Of a stretch of DNA of 64,000 nucleotides, positions 51,055 to 62,403 are shown piece by piece. Numbering within the stretch: the stretch's first letter is position 1; every line of letters begins with the position of its first letter. Source of the stretch: Amycolatopsis taiwanensis DSM 45107 (GTDB taxonomy: Bacteria; Actinomycetota; Actinomycetes; Mycobacteriales; Pseudonocardiaceae); assembly GCF_000519205.1 (NCBI RefSeq), contig NZ_JAFB01000004.1, forward strand, positions 379,914-443,913. Reading direction: 5' to 3'. The position numbers and the translations under genes were made by a program. A model generated the notes under the pieces. The model made no database searches, was not told where the DNA came from, and saw only the letters and a list, made by a program, of their open reading frames with translations.

Positions 51055-51608
51055 GGCTTCATCAACACCGAGGTCGACGGGTAGTCGGTCGCCCAGCCCG
51101 CGGACAGCGGCGCGACGAAAACGTTCTCGGTCCGGGTGCGCGTGATCTTCCAGGTACCGTCGACCTTGCGGAAGGCGTTGTTGAGCCGGCTCGACCGCAG
51201 CAGCGAGGTACCGTCGGAGAAGATCCACGGTTGCATGTGGATCCACTGGCCCGTCGCCTGATCACCGTCCACATCGATCTGTTCCGACGTGAGGTAGTGC
51301 GCGTTCAACAGCAGTGCCGGATCCCGCTTCTCACCCCAGAACTTCTCGAAATGCCGGCGGATGGCCGCGGCTCCTTCGGCGCGGCCGAACTGGCCGTCGT
51401 AGTACTCGCCGACGCCCTCCCACACCGCGTCTTCGGTGTAGAGGGCCATGATCAGGTCGATGCGGTGTGCGTCGTCCCGGACGCCGAACTCGGGACAGGG
51501 GGTGTCGCACAGGAACATGTAACGCGCCTGAACCCGGCGGATCTCGGCCTCGGCTTCGAGCACCTCGACCCGGTGCGCCAGCGCGGCGACGGTCTCCTCA
51601 AGTCGCAC
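51051..51608 (-). CDS. iacI: SnoaL/NTF2-like protein (IacI-like)
   Basis: The 185-residue protein has the SnoaL-like fold seen in small dioxygenase subunits and hydratases: 'RVEVLEAEAEIRRVQARYMF', 'IDLIMALYTEDAVWEGVGEY', 'NAHYLTSEQIDVDGDQATGQ' and 'NNAFRKVDGTWKITRTRTEN'. The GTG at 51608 follows AAAGGTGG and lies 16 nt after the aldehyde dehydrogenase stop. IacI of indole-acetate clusters is a protein of this size and fold type. The assignment rests on context. Confidence 0.68.
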   Translation of the reverse strand: MRLEETVAALAHRVEVLEAEAEIRRVQARYMFLCDTPCPEFGVRDDAHRIDLIMALYTEDAVWEGVGEYYDGQFGRAEGAAAIRRHFEKFWGEKRDPALLLNAHYLTSEQIDVDGDQATGQWIHMQPWIFSDGTSLLRSSRLNNAFRKVDGTWKITRTRTENVFVAPLSAGWATDYPSTSVLMKP

Positions 51609-51624
51609 GGGATACCACCTTTCC

Positions 51625-53076
51625 TCATAGGACGATCGTGACGGTTTTCGCTTCGGTGTTGGCCAGGATTCCCTCGTAGCCCAGTTCGCGGCCGACCCCA
51701 CTGGCCTTCAGCCCGCCCCAGGGCAGCTGTGGCGCGAGCGGCGACCAGCCGTTGACGCCCACGGCGCCGGCCTCCAGCGCCGCCGAGACGGTGTGGGCGC
51801 GGCCGAGATCGGTGGTCCACACGGTGGCGGCGAGCCCGTAGTCGTTGTCGTTGGCCAGTGCGATCGCCTCCGCGTCCTGGTCGAACGGGATGACCGTGCC
51901 CACCGGCCCGAAGATCTCTTCGCGGGCGATCGTAAGGTCGTTGGTCCCGGCGAAAACCGTTGGCGTGACGAAGAAACCGGAGCCGTCGGGCGCCGATCCG
52001 CCGGTAACCAGGGTGGCTCCTTGGGCCCTGCCCTGCTCGACGTACCCCAGCACCTTTTCGCGCTGCTTGGCATTGACCAGTGGGCCCATCGTGGTCGCCG
52101 CGTCGAACGGGTCACCGACGACCTGTGCCTCGGCGGCGCCCTTCAAGCCGCCCAGGACGGCGTCATAGACCTTGCGGTGCGCGAAGATCCGGGTGCCGGC
52201 GGCGCAGACCTCGCCCTGGTTGAAGAAGATTCCCATGGCCGCGCCGCGGATCGCCGACGTCAGGTCCGCGTCGTCGAAGATGATCTGTGGCGACTTGCCG
52301 CCGAGTTCGAGCGTGGTCCGTTTGAAGTTGACCGCGGAGTTGCGCAGGATCCGGCGGCCGACCTCGGTTGATCCGGTGAAGCTGACCTTGCGCACGCCCG
52401 GGTGGAGGGCGAGCGCCTCGCCGGTGACCGGGCCGAGGCCCGGGAGCACCTGGACGGTCCCGGCCGGGAAGCCGGCCTCCTCGATCAGCGTCGCGAGGTG
52501 CAAAATGGACAGTGAGGCATCCTCGGCGGGCTTGACGATCACGGTGTTGCCGGTCGCGAGGGCGGGCGCGAGTTTCCAGCCGAGGATCATCAGCGGGGCG
52601 TTCCACGGCACGATCGCCGCGATCACGCCGATCGGCTCGCGCCGGGTGTAGGCGTGGGTCGGCGCCCCGAAGTAACCGTCGTTGGTGACGACCTCGCCGT
52701 TGACCTTGTCCGCCCAGCCGGCGTAGTAGCGCAGGGAGCCGACCAGGTTGGGCACGAACAAGGTGCCGGCGAGGCCGACCGGCACTCCCATGTCGAGCGA
52801 CTCCAGGGTCGCCAGGATGTCCGCGTCCCGCTCGACGAGGTCGGCCAGTTTGCTGAGCAGCAGGCCCTTCTGCGAAGGCGGAACCGCGGCCCACGCACCG
52901 CGAAGTGCCGCCCCGGCCACCTTGACGGCGGTGTCGACATCGGCCTCACTTGCCGAGGCGATCTCGGCCAACGGCTCGCCCGTGGCCGGGTTCAGGGTGG
53001 TGAAGGTACCGGCTCCGCCGCCGGTCCAGGCACCGGCAAGAAACAGATCGGTATGCAGAGTCGGTACGTCGACCAT
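51625..53076 (-). CDS. NAD-dependent aldehyde dehydrogenase (probable indole-acetaldehyde oxidation)
   Basis: The 483-residue protein has 'AAIVPWNAPLMILGWKLAPAL', 'VSFTGSTEVGRRIL', catalytic Glu in 'TLELGGKSPQI', and catalytic Cys in 'FFNQGEVCAAGTRIF' (about residue 285). The GEVC context is typical of betaine-, phenylacetaldehyde- and indole-acetaldehyde-type enzymes. It lies directly after the copper amine oxidase gene (34-nt gap). The pair would turn an arylethylamine into an aryl acetate through the aldehyde. Confidence 0.88.
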   Translation of the reverse strand: MVDVPTLHTDLFLAGAWTGGGAGTFTTLNPATGEPLAEIASASEADVDTAVKVAGAALRGAWAAVPPSQKGLLLSKLADLVERDADILATLESLDMGVPVGLAGTLFVPNLVGSLRYYAGWADKVNGEVVTNDGYFGAPTHAYTRREPIGVIAAIVPWNAPLMILGWKLAPALATGNTVIVKPAEDASLSILHLATLIEEAGFPAGTVQVLPGLGPVTGEALALHPGVRKVSFTGSTEVGRRILRNSAVNFKRTTLELGGKSPQIIFDDADLTSAIRGAAMGIFFNQGEVCAAGTRIFAHRKVYDAVLGGLKGAAEAQVVGDPFDAATTMGPLVNAKQREKVLGYVEQGRAQGATLVTGGSAPDGSGFFVTPTVFAGTNDLTIAREEIFGPVGTVIPFDQDAEAIALANDNDYGLAATVWTTDLGRAHTVSAALEAGAVGVNGWSPLAPQLPWGGLKASGVGRELGYEGILANTEAKTVTIVL

Positions 53077-53110
53077 GTGCTCTCCGTGAGTTTTCGTTGC
53101 TATCGCTGAA

Positions 53111-55078
53111 TTAATGTCCGCAGGCGCACTCGCCGGTGCCGCAGTGGCATCGCCCGCTGAGGTCCGGGACGTCGAGGGTGGGGTTCCGGTCGAAGAAGCC
53201 GTGCGGTTTGAGCTTGAACCCGGCGTAGTCCACCGGCATGATCGGCCAGTCTTCCGGGCGTACGAAGTGCGTCAGGCCGAGCGTGTGCCACACGACGATG
53301 TCCGTACCGTCCACGGACCGGTTCCCGGCGGTGTAGGCCGGAAGTCCGTCGCCGCCGGGGTTCTGGTTGACCGTGTAACCGGAGGGCCACATCTCGTCGC
53401 GGTCGTATCGGGTGACCCACAGGTGCTTGCGCGCGAAGGCGGCCCGCTGCGAGATGGGCGCGGAGGGATCGGCCAGCAGGGCCGGCTGGCCCTCCGGGTA
53501 GAGCACGTAGGACGTCGGCTGGCCAAGGCGGTTGGTCCGCTCCGCACTCGAAATCGCCCAGACTCGGTTGAGGTGGTTCGCCGCCATCCGTTGCGCCTCC
53601 TGCTCGGTGCGCAGGCGGGTCCGCTTCCGGCCGATCGCGTTGCCCCACGGATTGCCCTCGCCGACCGGCATTCCTACCGCGTCCAGCTCGTCCACCTGGT
53701 TGCGGACCCCGTCCACGGTGAGATCCAGGCGGACCGAGAAGAGGTGCTGGTGCACCGGAGCACCCAGCCCCGGCGCGATTTCCGTGAAATACGGGTCCTC
53801 GCCGTCGTAACCGGACGGGAACGGGATACCGGTTGCCTTGACCTCGAGTTCGATGGTGCCGTCGAGGTAGAGGTACCAGTAAAAGCCGTAGTCGTAGTTC
53901 CCGACCGTGCCGAAGAACGAGACGACCAGCCGGCGCTGGCGGCGGGTTTCCGACGAGCCGGAGAAGATGTCGCTGTGCTTCCACAGGACACCGAAATCCT
54001 CCTCGTGGATGCAGATGGCGTTCCGGATGGTCACCGGCCGGCAGAAATCGTCGACCACCACCGCGTCGAGGTAGGTGATCTCCCCGAGGCAGTCGCAGCC
54101 CAGTTCGAGGGAGTTGGCGAGGCGACCGAACTGGTACTCGCCGAGGTCGAAGTAGTTCTGCCAGCCATGGGTCGGGCCGGGGTCGCCGTAGTTGACCACC
54201 ATTTCCGCGACCGAGGCACGGTAGAGGATCGGCCGCTCGACACCGCCGTCGGTGAACGAAACCTGGTGGAGGGTGAGGCCCTCGCGACCGTTGAAACCAA
54301 TGCGGACGCGCCAGTTCTGCCATTCGAGGAGCCCGTCATCGACGGTGAAGGAGACACCTTCGGGCTGGGTGATCGAGATCGGCTTCAGATCGGTGCGCTG
54401 GGGCCCGGCCACGGCCGGGTCCAGGTAGTCGCCCGACTCCTCGGGCATGTGCTCGACCTGCGTCTCGACGACCCGCAGGACCTTCCGGCCGCTGATGTCG
54501 ACGTGGGCGATCACCCCGCCGATGGGGTGCGCCCATGCGGCGTCGGTCGGGTACTCCTGGTAGAAGGAGAGCACCCGGTAGACCCGGTTGCCGATTTCGT
54601 CGTCGTACCCGAACACGCCGGCCGACAGCGGGACCGGGCGGACCTTGTCCACCTCGGTGACTCCCCGCTTGGCGATGGCCGCCAGCCACCGCGGATCGGA
54701 CTTGACGATCTGGTCGACCAGCTCGTAATCCTCGTCCAGGCAAGGGCCGAAGCCGACCTTGGCGGGGTCGAGAAAGACCTGTGAGACAAGCTTTTCCGTG
54801 GTCAGGTCGACTATCACGGTGCTGAGCTGCAGAGTGTCCACTTCGGTCACCAGCAGGGTGACCTCACGCGGCAGCGGTTCGGTTCCGTCCCAGGCAAGGA
54901 CGTCCGCCTTGTCCGGCTCGCGGAGCATGACGTAGGAGAACCGGGTGTGCTCGGTGATCAGTCCCGACGAGTCCAGGATCCGCCTGGCGGCGTCGATCTC
55001 CTCGGCGGTGAGCACGGCGAGCGGGTGACGCACGGCGGTTTCGTCGGTGGCGGACTCGGGCGTAGCGGGGAAGGACAT
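53111..55078 (-). CDS. Copper amine oxidase (tyramine/tryptamine oxidase type)
   Basis: The 655-residue protein has the TPQ cofactor site 'FGTVGNYDYGFYW' (Tyr395 is modified), the catalytic base Asp311 in 'NYFDLGEYQFG', and copper His444 and His446 in 'APVHQHLFSVRLD'. A third His lies in 'LGLTHFVRPEDWPIMP'. N-terminal N2/N3 domains are present. It oxidises primary amines to aldehydes with release of ammonia and H2O2. There is no signal peptide. An unusual cysteine-rich tail (CHCGTGECACGH) ends the protein. Genes for a permease and aldehyde dehydrogenase flank it. Confidence 0.92.
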   Translation of the reverse strand: MSFPATPESATDETAVRHPLAVLTAEEIDAARRILDSSGLITEHTRFSYVMLREPDKADVLAWDGTEPLPREVTLLVTEVDTLQLSTVIVDLTTEKLVSQVFLDPAKVGFGPCLDEDYELVDQIVKSDPRWLAAIAKRGVTEVDKVRPVPLSAGVFGYDDEIGNRVYRVLSFYQEYPTDAAWAHPIGGVIAHVDISGRKVLRVVETQVEHMPEESGDYLDPAVAGPQRTDLKPISITQPEGVSFTVDDGLLEWQNWRVRIGFNGREGLTLHQVSFTDGGVERPILYRASVAEMVVNYGDPGPTHGWQNYFDLGEYQFGRLANSLELGCDCLGEITYLDAVVVDDFCRPVTIRNAICIHEEDFGVLWKHSDIFSGSSETRRQRRLVVSFFGTVGNYDYGFYWYLYLDGTIELEVKATGIPFPSGYDGEDPYFTEIAPGLGAPVHQHLFSVRLDLTVDGVRNQVDELDAVGMPVGEGNPWGNAIGRKRTRLRTEQEAQRMAANHLNRVWAISSAERTNRLGQPTSYVLYPEGQPALLADPSAPISQRAAFARKHLWVTRYDRDEMWPSGYTVNQNPGGDGLPAYTAGNRSVDGTDIVVWHTLGLTHFVRPEDWPIMPVDYAGFKLKPHGFFDRNPTLDVPDLSGRCHCGTGECACGH

Positions 55079-55107
55079 TGCGGTTCCTTGGTCGAGATCG
55101 CGGATGG

Positions 55108-56556
55108 TCACGTGAGGTCGGCAGCTTCGGCGGCGGTAACGGGTAATGCGGCCTCTCGGGCTCCGCGCCGGACCCGGAACCAGCCGATCAAGAACATGAG
55201 CGGGACGGTCGCGAGCAGGAGTCCGCTGGTGAGCGGGCTGCCGCCGGTGAGGACTCCAAAGTTGTTGACCACGAACGCCAGGATCACGAGCATGAGGACG
55301 CCGGACAAGGCCGGTGCGGCAAGCGTGGTCCAGGGATTCCTTTCGACGCGGTGACGACGGAAGTATCGGATCACCGCCGTCGATGTGAGGGCGTAGAGCA
55401 CGATCAGTGTCGCGACGGCGAGCCCGCTGAACCAGCTGAAGAGCCGGCCGACCGGGTCGAGGCCCAGGATCGCGAAGGGCGCGATGGCGACCACCGCGAT
55501 GAGCGACTGCGTCAGCGAAGCGGTCGCTGGTGCCTGGTTTCGGTTGGTGCGCCGCAGAGCCGCTGGCAGCAGACCGCTGCCGGCCATCGCGTGGAAGTAC
55601 CGCGTGATCATGTTGTGGAACGCGAGGATTCCGGCGAACAGCGACGTGCAGAGCAACACGTTGGCGGCGGTTCCCGCCCACGGGCCGAGCACGCTGTTGA
55701 GCGGGGTGAGGGCGAACAGCGCGGGATCGTCGCCCAGCGCCTGCGTGGCCGCGTCCTGAACTTGCGCGGCGCCGTAGTAGCAGACCAGCATCCAGGTCAC
55801 GAAGGCGAGGAACGCCGCGATGACGACGACGGCGATGTAGGTGGCTCTCGGCACGGTGCGCCGTGGGTCCTTCGCTTCGGACGAGTAGATCGCCGTCGAC
55901 TCGAACCCGAACATGCAGGCGATCGCGAACATGATCGCGACGCCGGGCGCACCGGCCAGCACCGCGCCCGGGCTGAAGCTCGCCCGCAGGTCCAGGGCCG
56001 AGACGCCTCGGGTGAACAGCTCGCCGAGGCCGAAGCCGAGCAACAGCAACAACTCGAACGCGACCAGCACGGCGAGGACCCGGGCCCCGAGTTCGATCTT
56101 GCGCGAGCCGAGGAACCACACCAGCGCGATCGCCACGACCGCCCACAGCCACCACGGCGAGTTCATCCCGAGCTCGTGGGAAAGCAGTCCGGACATACTC
56201 GCCCCGAACAGGCCGTACATCGCGAACTGGACGGCGTTGTAGGACAACAGGGCCAGCAACGAGCCGCCCGCGCCGGTCCGTAGGCCGAGTCCGGCACGAA
56301 TGACGGCGAAGAAACCACCTTGGGTGTCGACGTGGCGCGTGATCGTCGTGAAGCCGACGGCGAACAGGATGACGACCAGTCCGACGGCGAGGTATGCGCC
56401 GGGCGCTCCCGCGCCGTCGCCGAGCGCCACCGCAAGGCCCGCTGCGCCGACGATGCTGGTCAGCGGCGCCTGAGCGGAGAGAACGAAGAACAGCACACCG
56501 GGCACGCCAACGGCGTTGGTCTTCAAGGTGTTTCGGGGGTCTACCGCGTTCGACAC
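55108..56556 (-). CDS. APC-family amino acid/amine permease
   Basis: The 482-residue protein has 12 predicted membrane helices and APC features: 'GVPGVLFFVLSAQAPLTSIV', 'CMFGFESTAIYSSEAKDPRR' and 'FHNMITRYFHAMAGSGLLP'. It starts at GTG and is followed after 29 nt by the copper amine oxidase gene. It probably imports the amine substrate, such as tryptamine, tyramine or phenethylamine, at the cytoplasmic membrane. It is the first gene of the operon that ends with the response regulator. Confidence 0.9.
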   Translation of the reverse strand: MSNAVDPRNTLKTNAVGVPGVLFFVLSAQAPLTSIVGAAGLAVALGDGAGAPGAYLAVGLVVILFAVGFTTITRHVDTQGGFFAVIRAGLGLRTGAGGSLLALLSYNAVQFAMYGLFGASMSGLLSHELGMNSPWWLWAVVAIALVWFLGSRKIELGARVLAVLVAFELLLLLGFGLGELFTRGVSALDLRASFSPGAVLAGAPGVAIMFAIACMFGFESTAIYSSEAKDPRRTVPRATYIAVVVIAAFLAFVTWMLVCYYGAAQVQDAATQALGDDPALFALTPLNSVLGPWAGTAANVLLCTSLFAGILAFHNMITRYFHAMAGSGLLPAALRRTNRNQAPATASLTQSLIAVVAIAPFAILGLDPVGRLFSWFSGLAVATLIVLYALTSTAVIRYFRRHRVERNPWTTLAAPALSGVLMLVILAFVVNNFGVLTGGSPLTSGLLLATVPLMFLIGWFRVRRGAREAALPVTAAEAADLT

Positions 56557-56869
56557 TGAGCGCCTCCACCTTGTTCTTCAGAACGTGTGCGGGTAGCCAG
56601 ACCTTGACATCCGTTGTCGGCTGCCCGTCATCACTGCGGCGGCCTGCCTCCCCGCCCCCGTGCAGCATCCCGGTCTGTCACCATGGGTGCTGATCATGCG
56701 TTTTGAATGGTGTTCCGCCACCTCGCCTCCACGCCCATGACCTGGACCAGGCTCCATGCGGCGGATAAACTTGTCAATCGGATAGTTTGAGATATAAGTT
56801 CCTGGTCACAAACGAGCGCCCGCGGTTATGAATCGGCCCGGCGGCCCCGCACAGCGAGGGGAACAGTTG
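56557..56869. other. 313-bp divergent intergenic region
   Basis: No gene is seen. The region separates the permease operon from the maleylacetate reductase operon and contains a good sigma-70-like promoter toward the right (56771-56798) in an AT-rich patch. Confidence 0.7.
56771..56798 (+). promoter_or_regulatory. Sigma-70-type promoter for maleylacetate reductase operon
   Basis: TTGTCA (-35) and TATAAG (-10) are separated by 16 nt. AACTT/AAGTT ends around this stretch form a loose inverted repeat that could bind a repressor. The start codon is 71 nt downstream of the -10. Confidence 0.65.
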
Positions 56870-57925
56870 ATGCGTTTCGTCCACGACACCCTGCCCCAAC
56901 GCGTCCGGTTCGCCTCCGGGGAGGCGGCCGGGCAACTGGCCGAGGAGGTCCGGGAGCGCGGGTACTCCCGGCTGATGGTGATCGCGACGGAGTCACAGAA
57001 AGCGCTTGCCGAGCGAATCCTCGGTGAGCTGCCGGTCGCGGTGTGGCACCACGAGGTCGCGATGCACGTGCCGGCCGGCCTGGCCACCCGTGGCCGCGAG
57101 GTGGCGGCGGCTCACCACGTGGACGTCCTGGTCGCCGTCGGCGGCGGCTCCACCACCGGGCTGGCGAAGGCGATCGCGCTGACCACCGGCCTGCCCATCA
57201 TCGCCGTCCCCACCACCTACGCCGGGTCCGAGGCCACCAGTGTGTGGGGCCTGACCGAGGCCGGCCGCAAGACCACCGGGATGGACGAGCGAGTGCTTCC
57301 TCAGACGGTGGTGTACGACGCGTCGCTCATGCTCACGCTGCCGGTGGCGATGTCGGTGGCGTCGGGCCTCAACGCCCTGGCGCACTCCATCGACGCGATG
57401 TGGGCACCGCGGGCGAACCCGATCAGCGCGGCACTGGCGGGCGAAGGGATTCGTGCCCTCAACGCCGGCCTGCCCAAGGTGGCCGCCGACCCGACCGGGC
57501 TGACGGGGCGCGAACACGCGCTGTACGGCGCCTACCTCTCCGCCGTCGCCTTCGCCTCCGCCGGTTCGGGCCTGCACCACAAGATCTGCCATGTGCTCGG
57601 CGGGATGTTGGACCTTCCCCACGCGCAGACCCACGCCGTTGTGCTCCCTCACGTGCTGGCCTTCAACGGCCCCGCCGCACCGGACGCCGAGCAGCGCATC
57701 GCCGCGGCTTTCGAGGCGCCGTCGGCCAACCGGGGCCTGGCCACCTTGCGGTCCACATTGGACGCTCCGACCGCGCTGCGCGACTACGGTATGACCGAGG
57801 ACGTGATCGCGCCGGTGGTCGAAGCCGTGCTCGCCGCCGTTCCCGCCGGCAACCCGGCCCCCGTGACCGCCGAGAACCTGACCGCCCTACTGCGTGCGGC
57901 CTGGGAAGGCGACCTCCCGCGATGA
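56870..57925 (+). CDS. Maleylacetate reductase
   Basis: The 351-residue iron-type alcohol dehydrogenase-fold protein matches maleylacetate reductase: 'RVRFASGEAAGQLAEEVRER', 'VDVLVAVGGGSTTGLAKAIA', 'PIIAVPTTYAGSEATSVWGL', and the His-rich segment 'SGLHHKICHVLGGMLDLPHA'. It reduces maleylacetate to beta-ketoadipate with NAD(P)H. The ATG at 56870 follows GAGGGGAAC. The next gene is a hydroxyquinol-type dioxygenase, which makes maleylacetate. The pair forms a second lower pathway beside cat. Confidence 0.9.
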   Translation: MRFVHDTLPQRVRFASGEAAGQLAEEVRERGYSRLMVIATESQKALAERILGELPVAVWHHEVAMHVPAGLATRGREVAAAHHVDVLVAVGGGSTTGLAKAIALTTGLPIIAVPTTYAGSEATSVWGLTEAGRKTTGMDERVLPQTVVYDASLMLTLPVAMSVASGLNALAHSIDAMWAPRANPISAALAGEGIRALNAGLPKVAADPTGLTGREHALYGAYLSAVAFASAGSGLHHKICHVLGGMLDLPHAQTHAVVLPHVLAFNGPAAPDAEQRIAAAFEAPSANRGLATLRSTLDAPTALRDYGMTEDVIAPVVEAVLAAVPAGNPAPVTAENLTALLRAAWEGDLPR

Positions 57926-57956
57926 ACACCCGCGTGAACGCAACCGGGGCCTAATG

Positions 57957-58049
57957 TCCACTTTGGACGCTTCGAGGGCGCCGCGCGACTACGGTATGAC
58001 CGTGACCGCACGACGGCGTGCGGCCTGGGAAGGAGCCCTACCGCGATGA
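57957..58049 (+). pseudogene. Duplicated 3' fragment of maleylacetate reductase
   Basis: In frame, the DNA reads '[20 protein letters not shown]' then '[10 protein letters not shown]' and a stop that overlaps the next start. This copies the reductase C-terminus (STLDAPTALRDYGMTEDV ... LLRAAWEGDLPR) with an internal deletion. It is a remnant of a tandem duplication. Confidence 0.8.
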
Positions 58050-58960
58050 ACAACCCGATCGAGCAGCGAGCCCGCGAAGAGGAACTGGTCGAGCGTGTGG
58101 TGCGCTCCTTCGACGCATGCCCCGACCCTCGGCTGCGGCAACTCATGGCCGGCCTGGTGCGCCACCTGCACGCCTACATCCGCGAAGTCGGCCTGACCGA
58201 ACAGGAGTGGGGCCAGGCCATCGACTTCCTCACCCGCTGCGGCCACATCACCGACGAGAAGAGGCAGGAGTTCATCCTGCTGTCCGACGTGCTCGGCGCG
58301 TCGATGCAGACGATCACGGTCAACCACCAGGCATACGGCGACGCCACCGAAGCGACCGTCCTCGGGCCGTTCTTCGTCGAGGGGTCTCCCGAGGTACCGC
58401 TCGGCGGCGATATCTCCGGCGGTGCGCCTGGCGAGCCGTGCTGGGTCGAGGGGACGGTCACCGACACCGACGGGAAACCGCTCGCGGGCGCGTTGATCGA
58501 GGTGTGGGAGGCCGACGAGGACGGGCGCTACGACGTGCAATACGACGACGACCGGACGGCCGCGCGGGGACATCTGTACGCGGACGACCAGGGCCGCTAC
58601 TCGTTCTGGGCCGTGACGCCCACGCCGTATCCGGTCCCGCACGACGGGCCCGTGGGCCAGTTGCTCGCGGCGACCGGGCGGTCCCCGATGCGGGCCTCGC
58701 ACCTGCACTTCATGGTGAGTCACCGCGGCTGCCGAAGGCTGATCACCCACATCTTCGTGCGCGGTGACGAGCTGCTCGACTCCGACACCGTGTTCGGGGT
58801 CAGGGAGTCGCTGGTGAAGGGCTTCGAGCGGCAACCCGCGGGTACCTCCACCCCGGATGGGCGCGTGGTCGACGGGACATGGTCGAAGGTCCAATTCGAC
58901 ATCGTGCTAGAGACTGTTCGAAGCGGCTTGCGTGACGGTGCGGGTAGCGGTGCAAGCTGA
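58046..58960 (+). CDS. Intradiol dioxygenase, hydroxyquinol 1,2-dioxygenase type
   Basis: The protein of about 304 residues has the helical N-terminal domain of intradiol enzymes and a catalytic beta domain. The iron ligands are visible: Tyr in '[12 protein letters not shown]', Tyr in '[13 protein letters not shown]', and two His in '[14 protein letters not shown]'. It would cleave hydroxyquinol to maleylacetate, the substrate of the neighbouring reductase. The ATG overlaps the end of the duplicated reductase fragment. The last 15 residues or so (from [12 protein letters not shown]) are encoded by repeat element E3 and are not family sequence. Confidence 0.87.
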   Translation: MNNPIEQRAREEELVERVVRSFDACPDPRLRQLMAGLVRHLHAYIREVGLTEQEWGQAIDFLTRCGHITDEKRQEFILLSDVLGASMQTITVNHQAYGDATEATVLGPFFVEGSPEVPLGGDISGGAPGEPCWVEGTVTDTDGKPLAGALIEVWEADEDGRYDVQYDDDRTAARGHLYADDQGRYSFWAVTPTPYPVPHDGPVGQLLAATGRSPMRASHLHFMVSHRGCRRLITHIFVRGDELLDSDTVFGVRESLVKGFERQPAGTSTPDGRVVDGTWSKVQFDIVLETVRSGLRDGAGSGAS

Positions 58961-58990
58961 CGGCCCACCGCAAGCGGCTCCGCCGCTTTG
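58907..58990 (+). repeat. Repeat element copy E3 (full)
   Basis: The element starts CTAGAGACTGTTCGAAGCGG and ends with the hairpin CAAGCGGCTCCGCCGCTTTG. GCTTGC/GCAAGC forms an inner stem. It supplies the C-terminus and stop of the dioxygenase gene and could act as terminator. Confidence 0.8.
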
Positions 58991-59139
58991 AAACACCACC
59001 CGGCGCTGGCCATGATTTAGATCTGTTGCCTATCAATAACGGCCAAATTCGTCTTTGCGCTTATGGATGCTGGTCCTTACCGTGAGAGGGAGCGCACAGC
59101 AGCCCACCGGCGGGCGGTGCGCGCCGGAAGGAGTGAGCA

Positions 59140-60041
59140 ATGGAGCTGCGGCACCTGCGTTATTTCACGGCCGTCGCCGAGACCTGCCACTTCAGCCGCG
59201 CCGCCGAGCGGCTCCGGGTCGCCCAGCCGGCGCTGTCGCAGGCGATCCGCCAGCTCGAAGCCGACCTCGGCACCCCGCTGTTCGAACGCACCACCCGCCA
59301 GGTCGCGCTGACCCCGGCCGGTGAGTTCTTCCTCGCCGAGGCGCGGCGGATCCTCGACTCGGTCGACGCGGGAGTCCGGGGCGTCCGCCGGATCGCGGAC
59401 GGCCGGCTCGGCCTGGTCCGGCTGGGTCTGACCGGCACCGCCGCCTACTCGCACCTGCCCCGGATCGCGCGGGCACTCAAACAGGAACTCCCCGGCATCG
59501 CGCTGGAGATCCACGCCGACCTGCTGACCCCGGCGCAGTGCGATCGGCTGCGCGACGGCACCCTCGACCTCGGCCTGCTGCGCCCGCCGGCCGTCGGCGA
59601 CGGCATCGAGCTGCGCACCCTCGAGACCGAGCGGCTCTCCCTCGCGCTCCCGGCCGGCCACCCGCTCGCCGCCGAGCGGATCGTGCCGATCACGCGGCTC
59701 AAGGGCGAGGACTTCATCATGTACGCCGCCCCGCGCTCGACCGTGAACGAGGCCGTGGTGCGCGGCTGCCACGCGGCCGGCTTCGTGCCGCACCGCGCCC
59801 ACACCGCGCAGGGCACCGCCGTGCTCCTCGCGCTCGTCGCCGCCGGCCTCGGCCTCGCCCTCGTACCTGCCGGCGTCCGCGCCGTGCCGCTCGCGGGCGT
59901 GGTCTTCCGGGACCTGCTCGACACCATCTCCATCGACCTCGCGCTGGCCTGGCGCGGCGACGACCGCAACCCCGCCGTGGCGGCGGTCGTGGCCGCGATC
60001 GAGGCCGGCCTGCTCGCCGACGACCTGGCCAAGGGACTCGC

Positions 60042-60045
<4 letters not shown>
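59140..60045 (+). CDS. LysR-family regulator (CatR/BenM type)
   Basis: The 301-residue protein has the LysR helix-turn-helix at its N-terminus ('LRYFTAVAETCHFSRAAERL', 'VAQPALSQAIRQLEADLG') and a periplasmic-binding-protein-like effector domain. CatR/BenM proteins activate cat genes with cis,cis-muconate. The gene is co-directional with catB and overlaps it (ATGA), whereas catR is usually divergent. Its ATG follows GGAAGGAG. The upstream 180 bp contains repeat element E3 and an AT-rich promoter-like patch. Confidence 0.88.
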
Positions 60046-62023
<1,978 letters not shown>

Positions 62024-62025
62024 CC

Positions 62026-62304
62026 ATGCTGTTCCACGTGCGGATGGACGTCCGCCTCCCCCACGATCTCGACCCGGAGGTCCGCGCCGGGATCGTGGCC
62101 AGGGAAAAGGAGTACTCCCAACAGCTTCAGCGGGCCGGGAAATGGCCCCACATCTGGCGGATCGTCGGCGAATACTCGAATTTCTCGATCTTCGACGTCG
62201 AGTCGAACGACGAACTGCACACCCTGCTGTCGGGGCTACCGCTGTTCTCGTACATGGACATCCACGTCACGCCGCTGGCGAAGCATCCGTCCGACATCGA
62301 CTGA
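62026..62304 (+). CDS. catC: Muconolactone isomerase
   Basis: The 92-residue protein has the usual length and motifs of CatC: 'MLFHVRMDVRLPHDLDPEVR', 'LQRAGKWPHIWRIVGEYSNF' and 'LPLFSYMDIHVTPLAKHPSD'. It isomerises muconolactone to beta-ketoadipate enol-lactone. It starts 2 nt after catA. No catD or pca genes lie in the window, so later steps must be encoded elsewhere. Confidence 0.94.
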   Translation: MLFHVRMDVRLPHDLDPEVRAGIVAREKEYSQQLQRAGKWPHIWRIVGEYSNFSIFDVESNDELHTLLSGLPLFSYMDIHVTPLAKHPSDID

Positions 62305-62320
62305 ACCCGCGTAGTACCAA

Positions 62321-62356
62321 CGGTTCCGGCCACGCTGGAAACAGTGGCCGGAACCG
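62321..62356. terminator. Bidirectional terminator between catC and PadR
   Basis: CGGTTCCGGCCAC and GTGGCCGGAACCG form a perfect 13-bp stem with a 10-nt loop, 16 nt after the catC stop and before the convergent PadR gene. Confidence 0.85.
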
Positions 62357-62403
62357 CTTGGATCGTTCATTCGCGGCACTTCCCGGCAAGCGCGAAAGGG
62401 CGC

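Noticed and set aside
53114..54784. Plus-strand frame of about 556 codons opposite the copper amine oxidase
   Set aside because: The opposite strand carries all amine oxidase motifs; the plus frame has no recognisable domain and no ribosome site.
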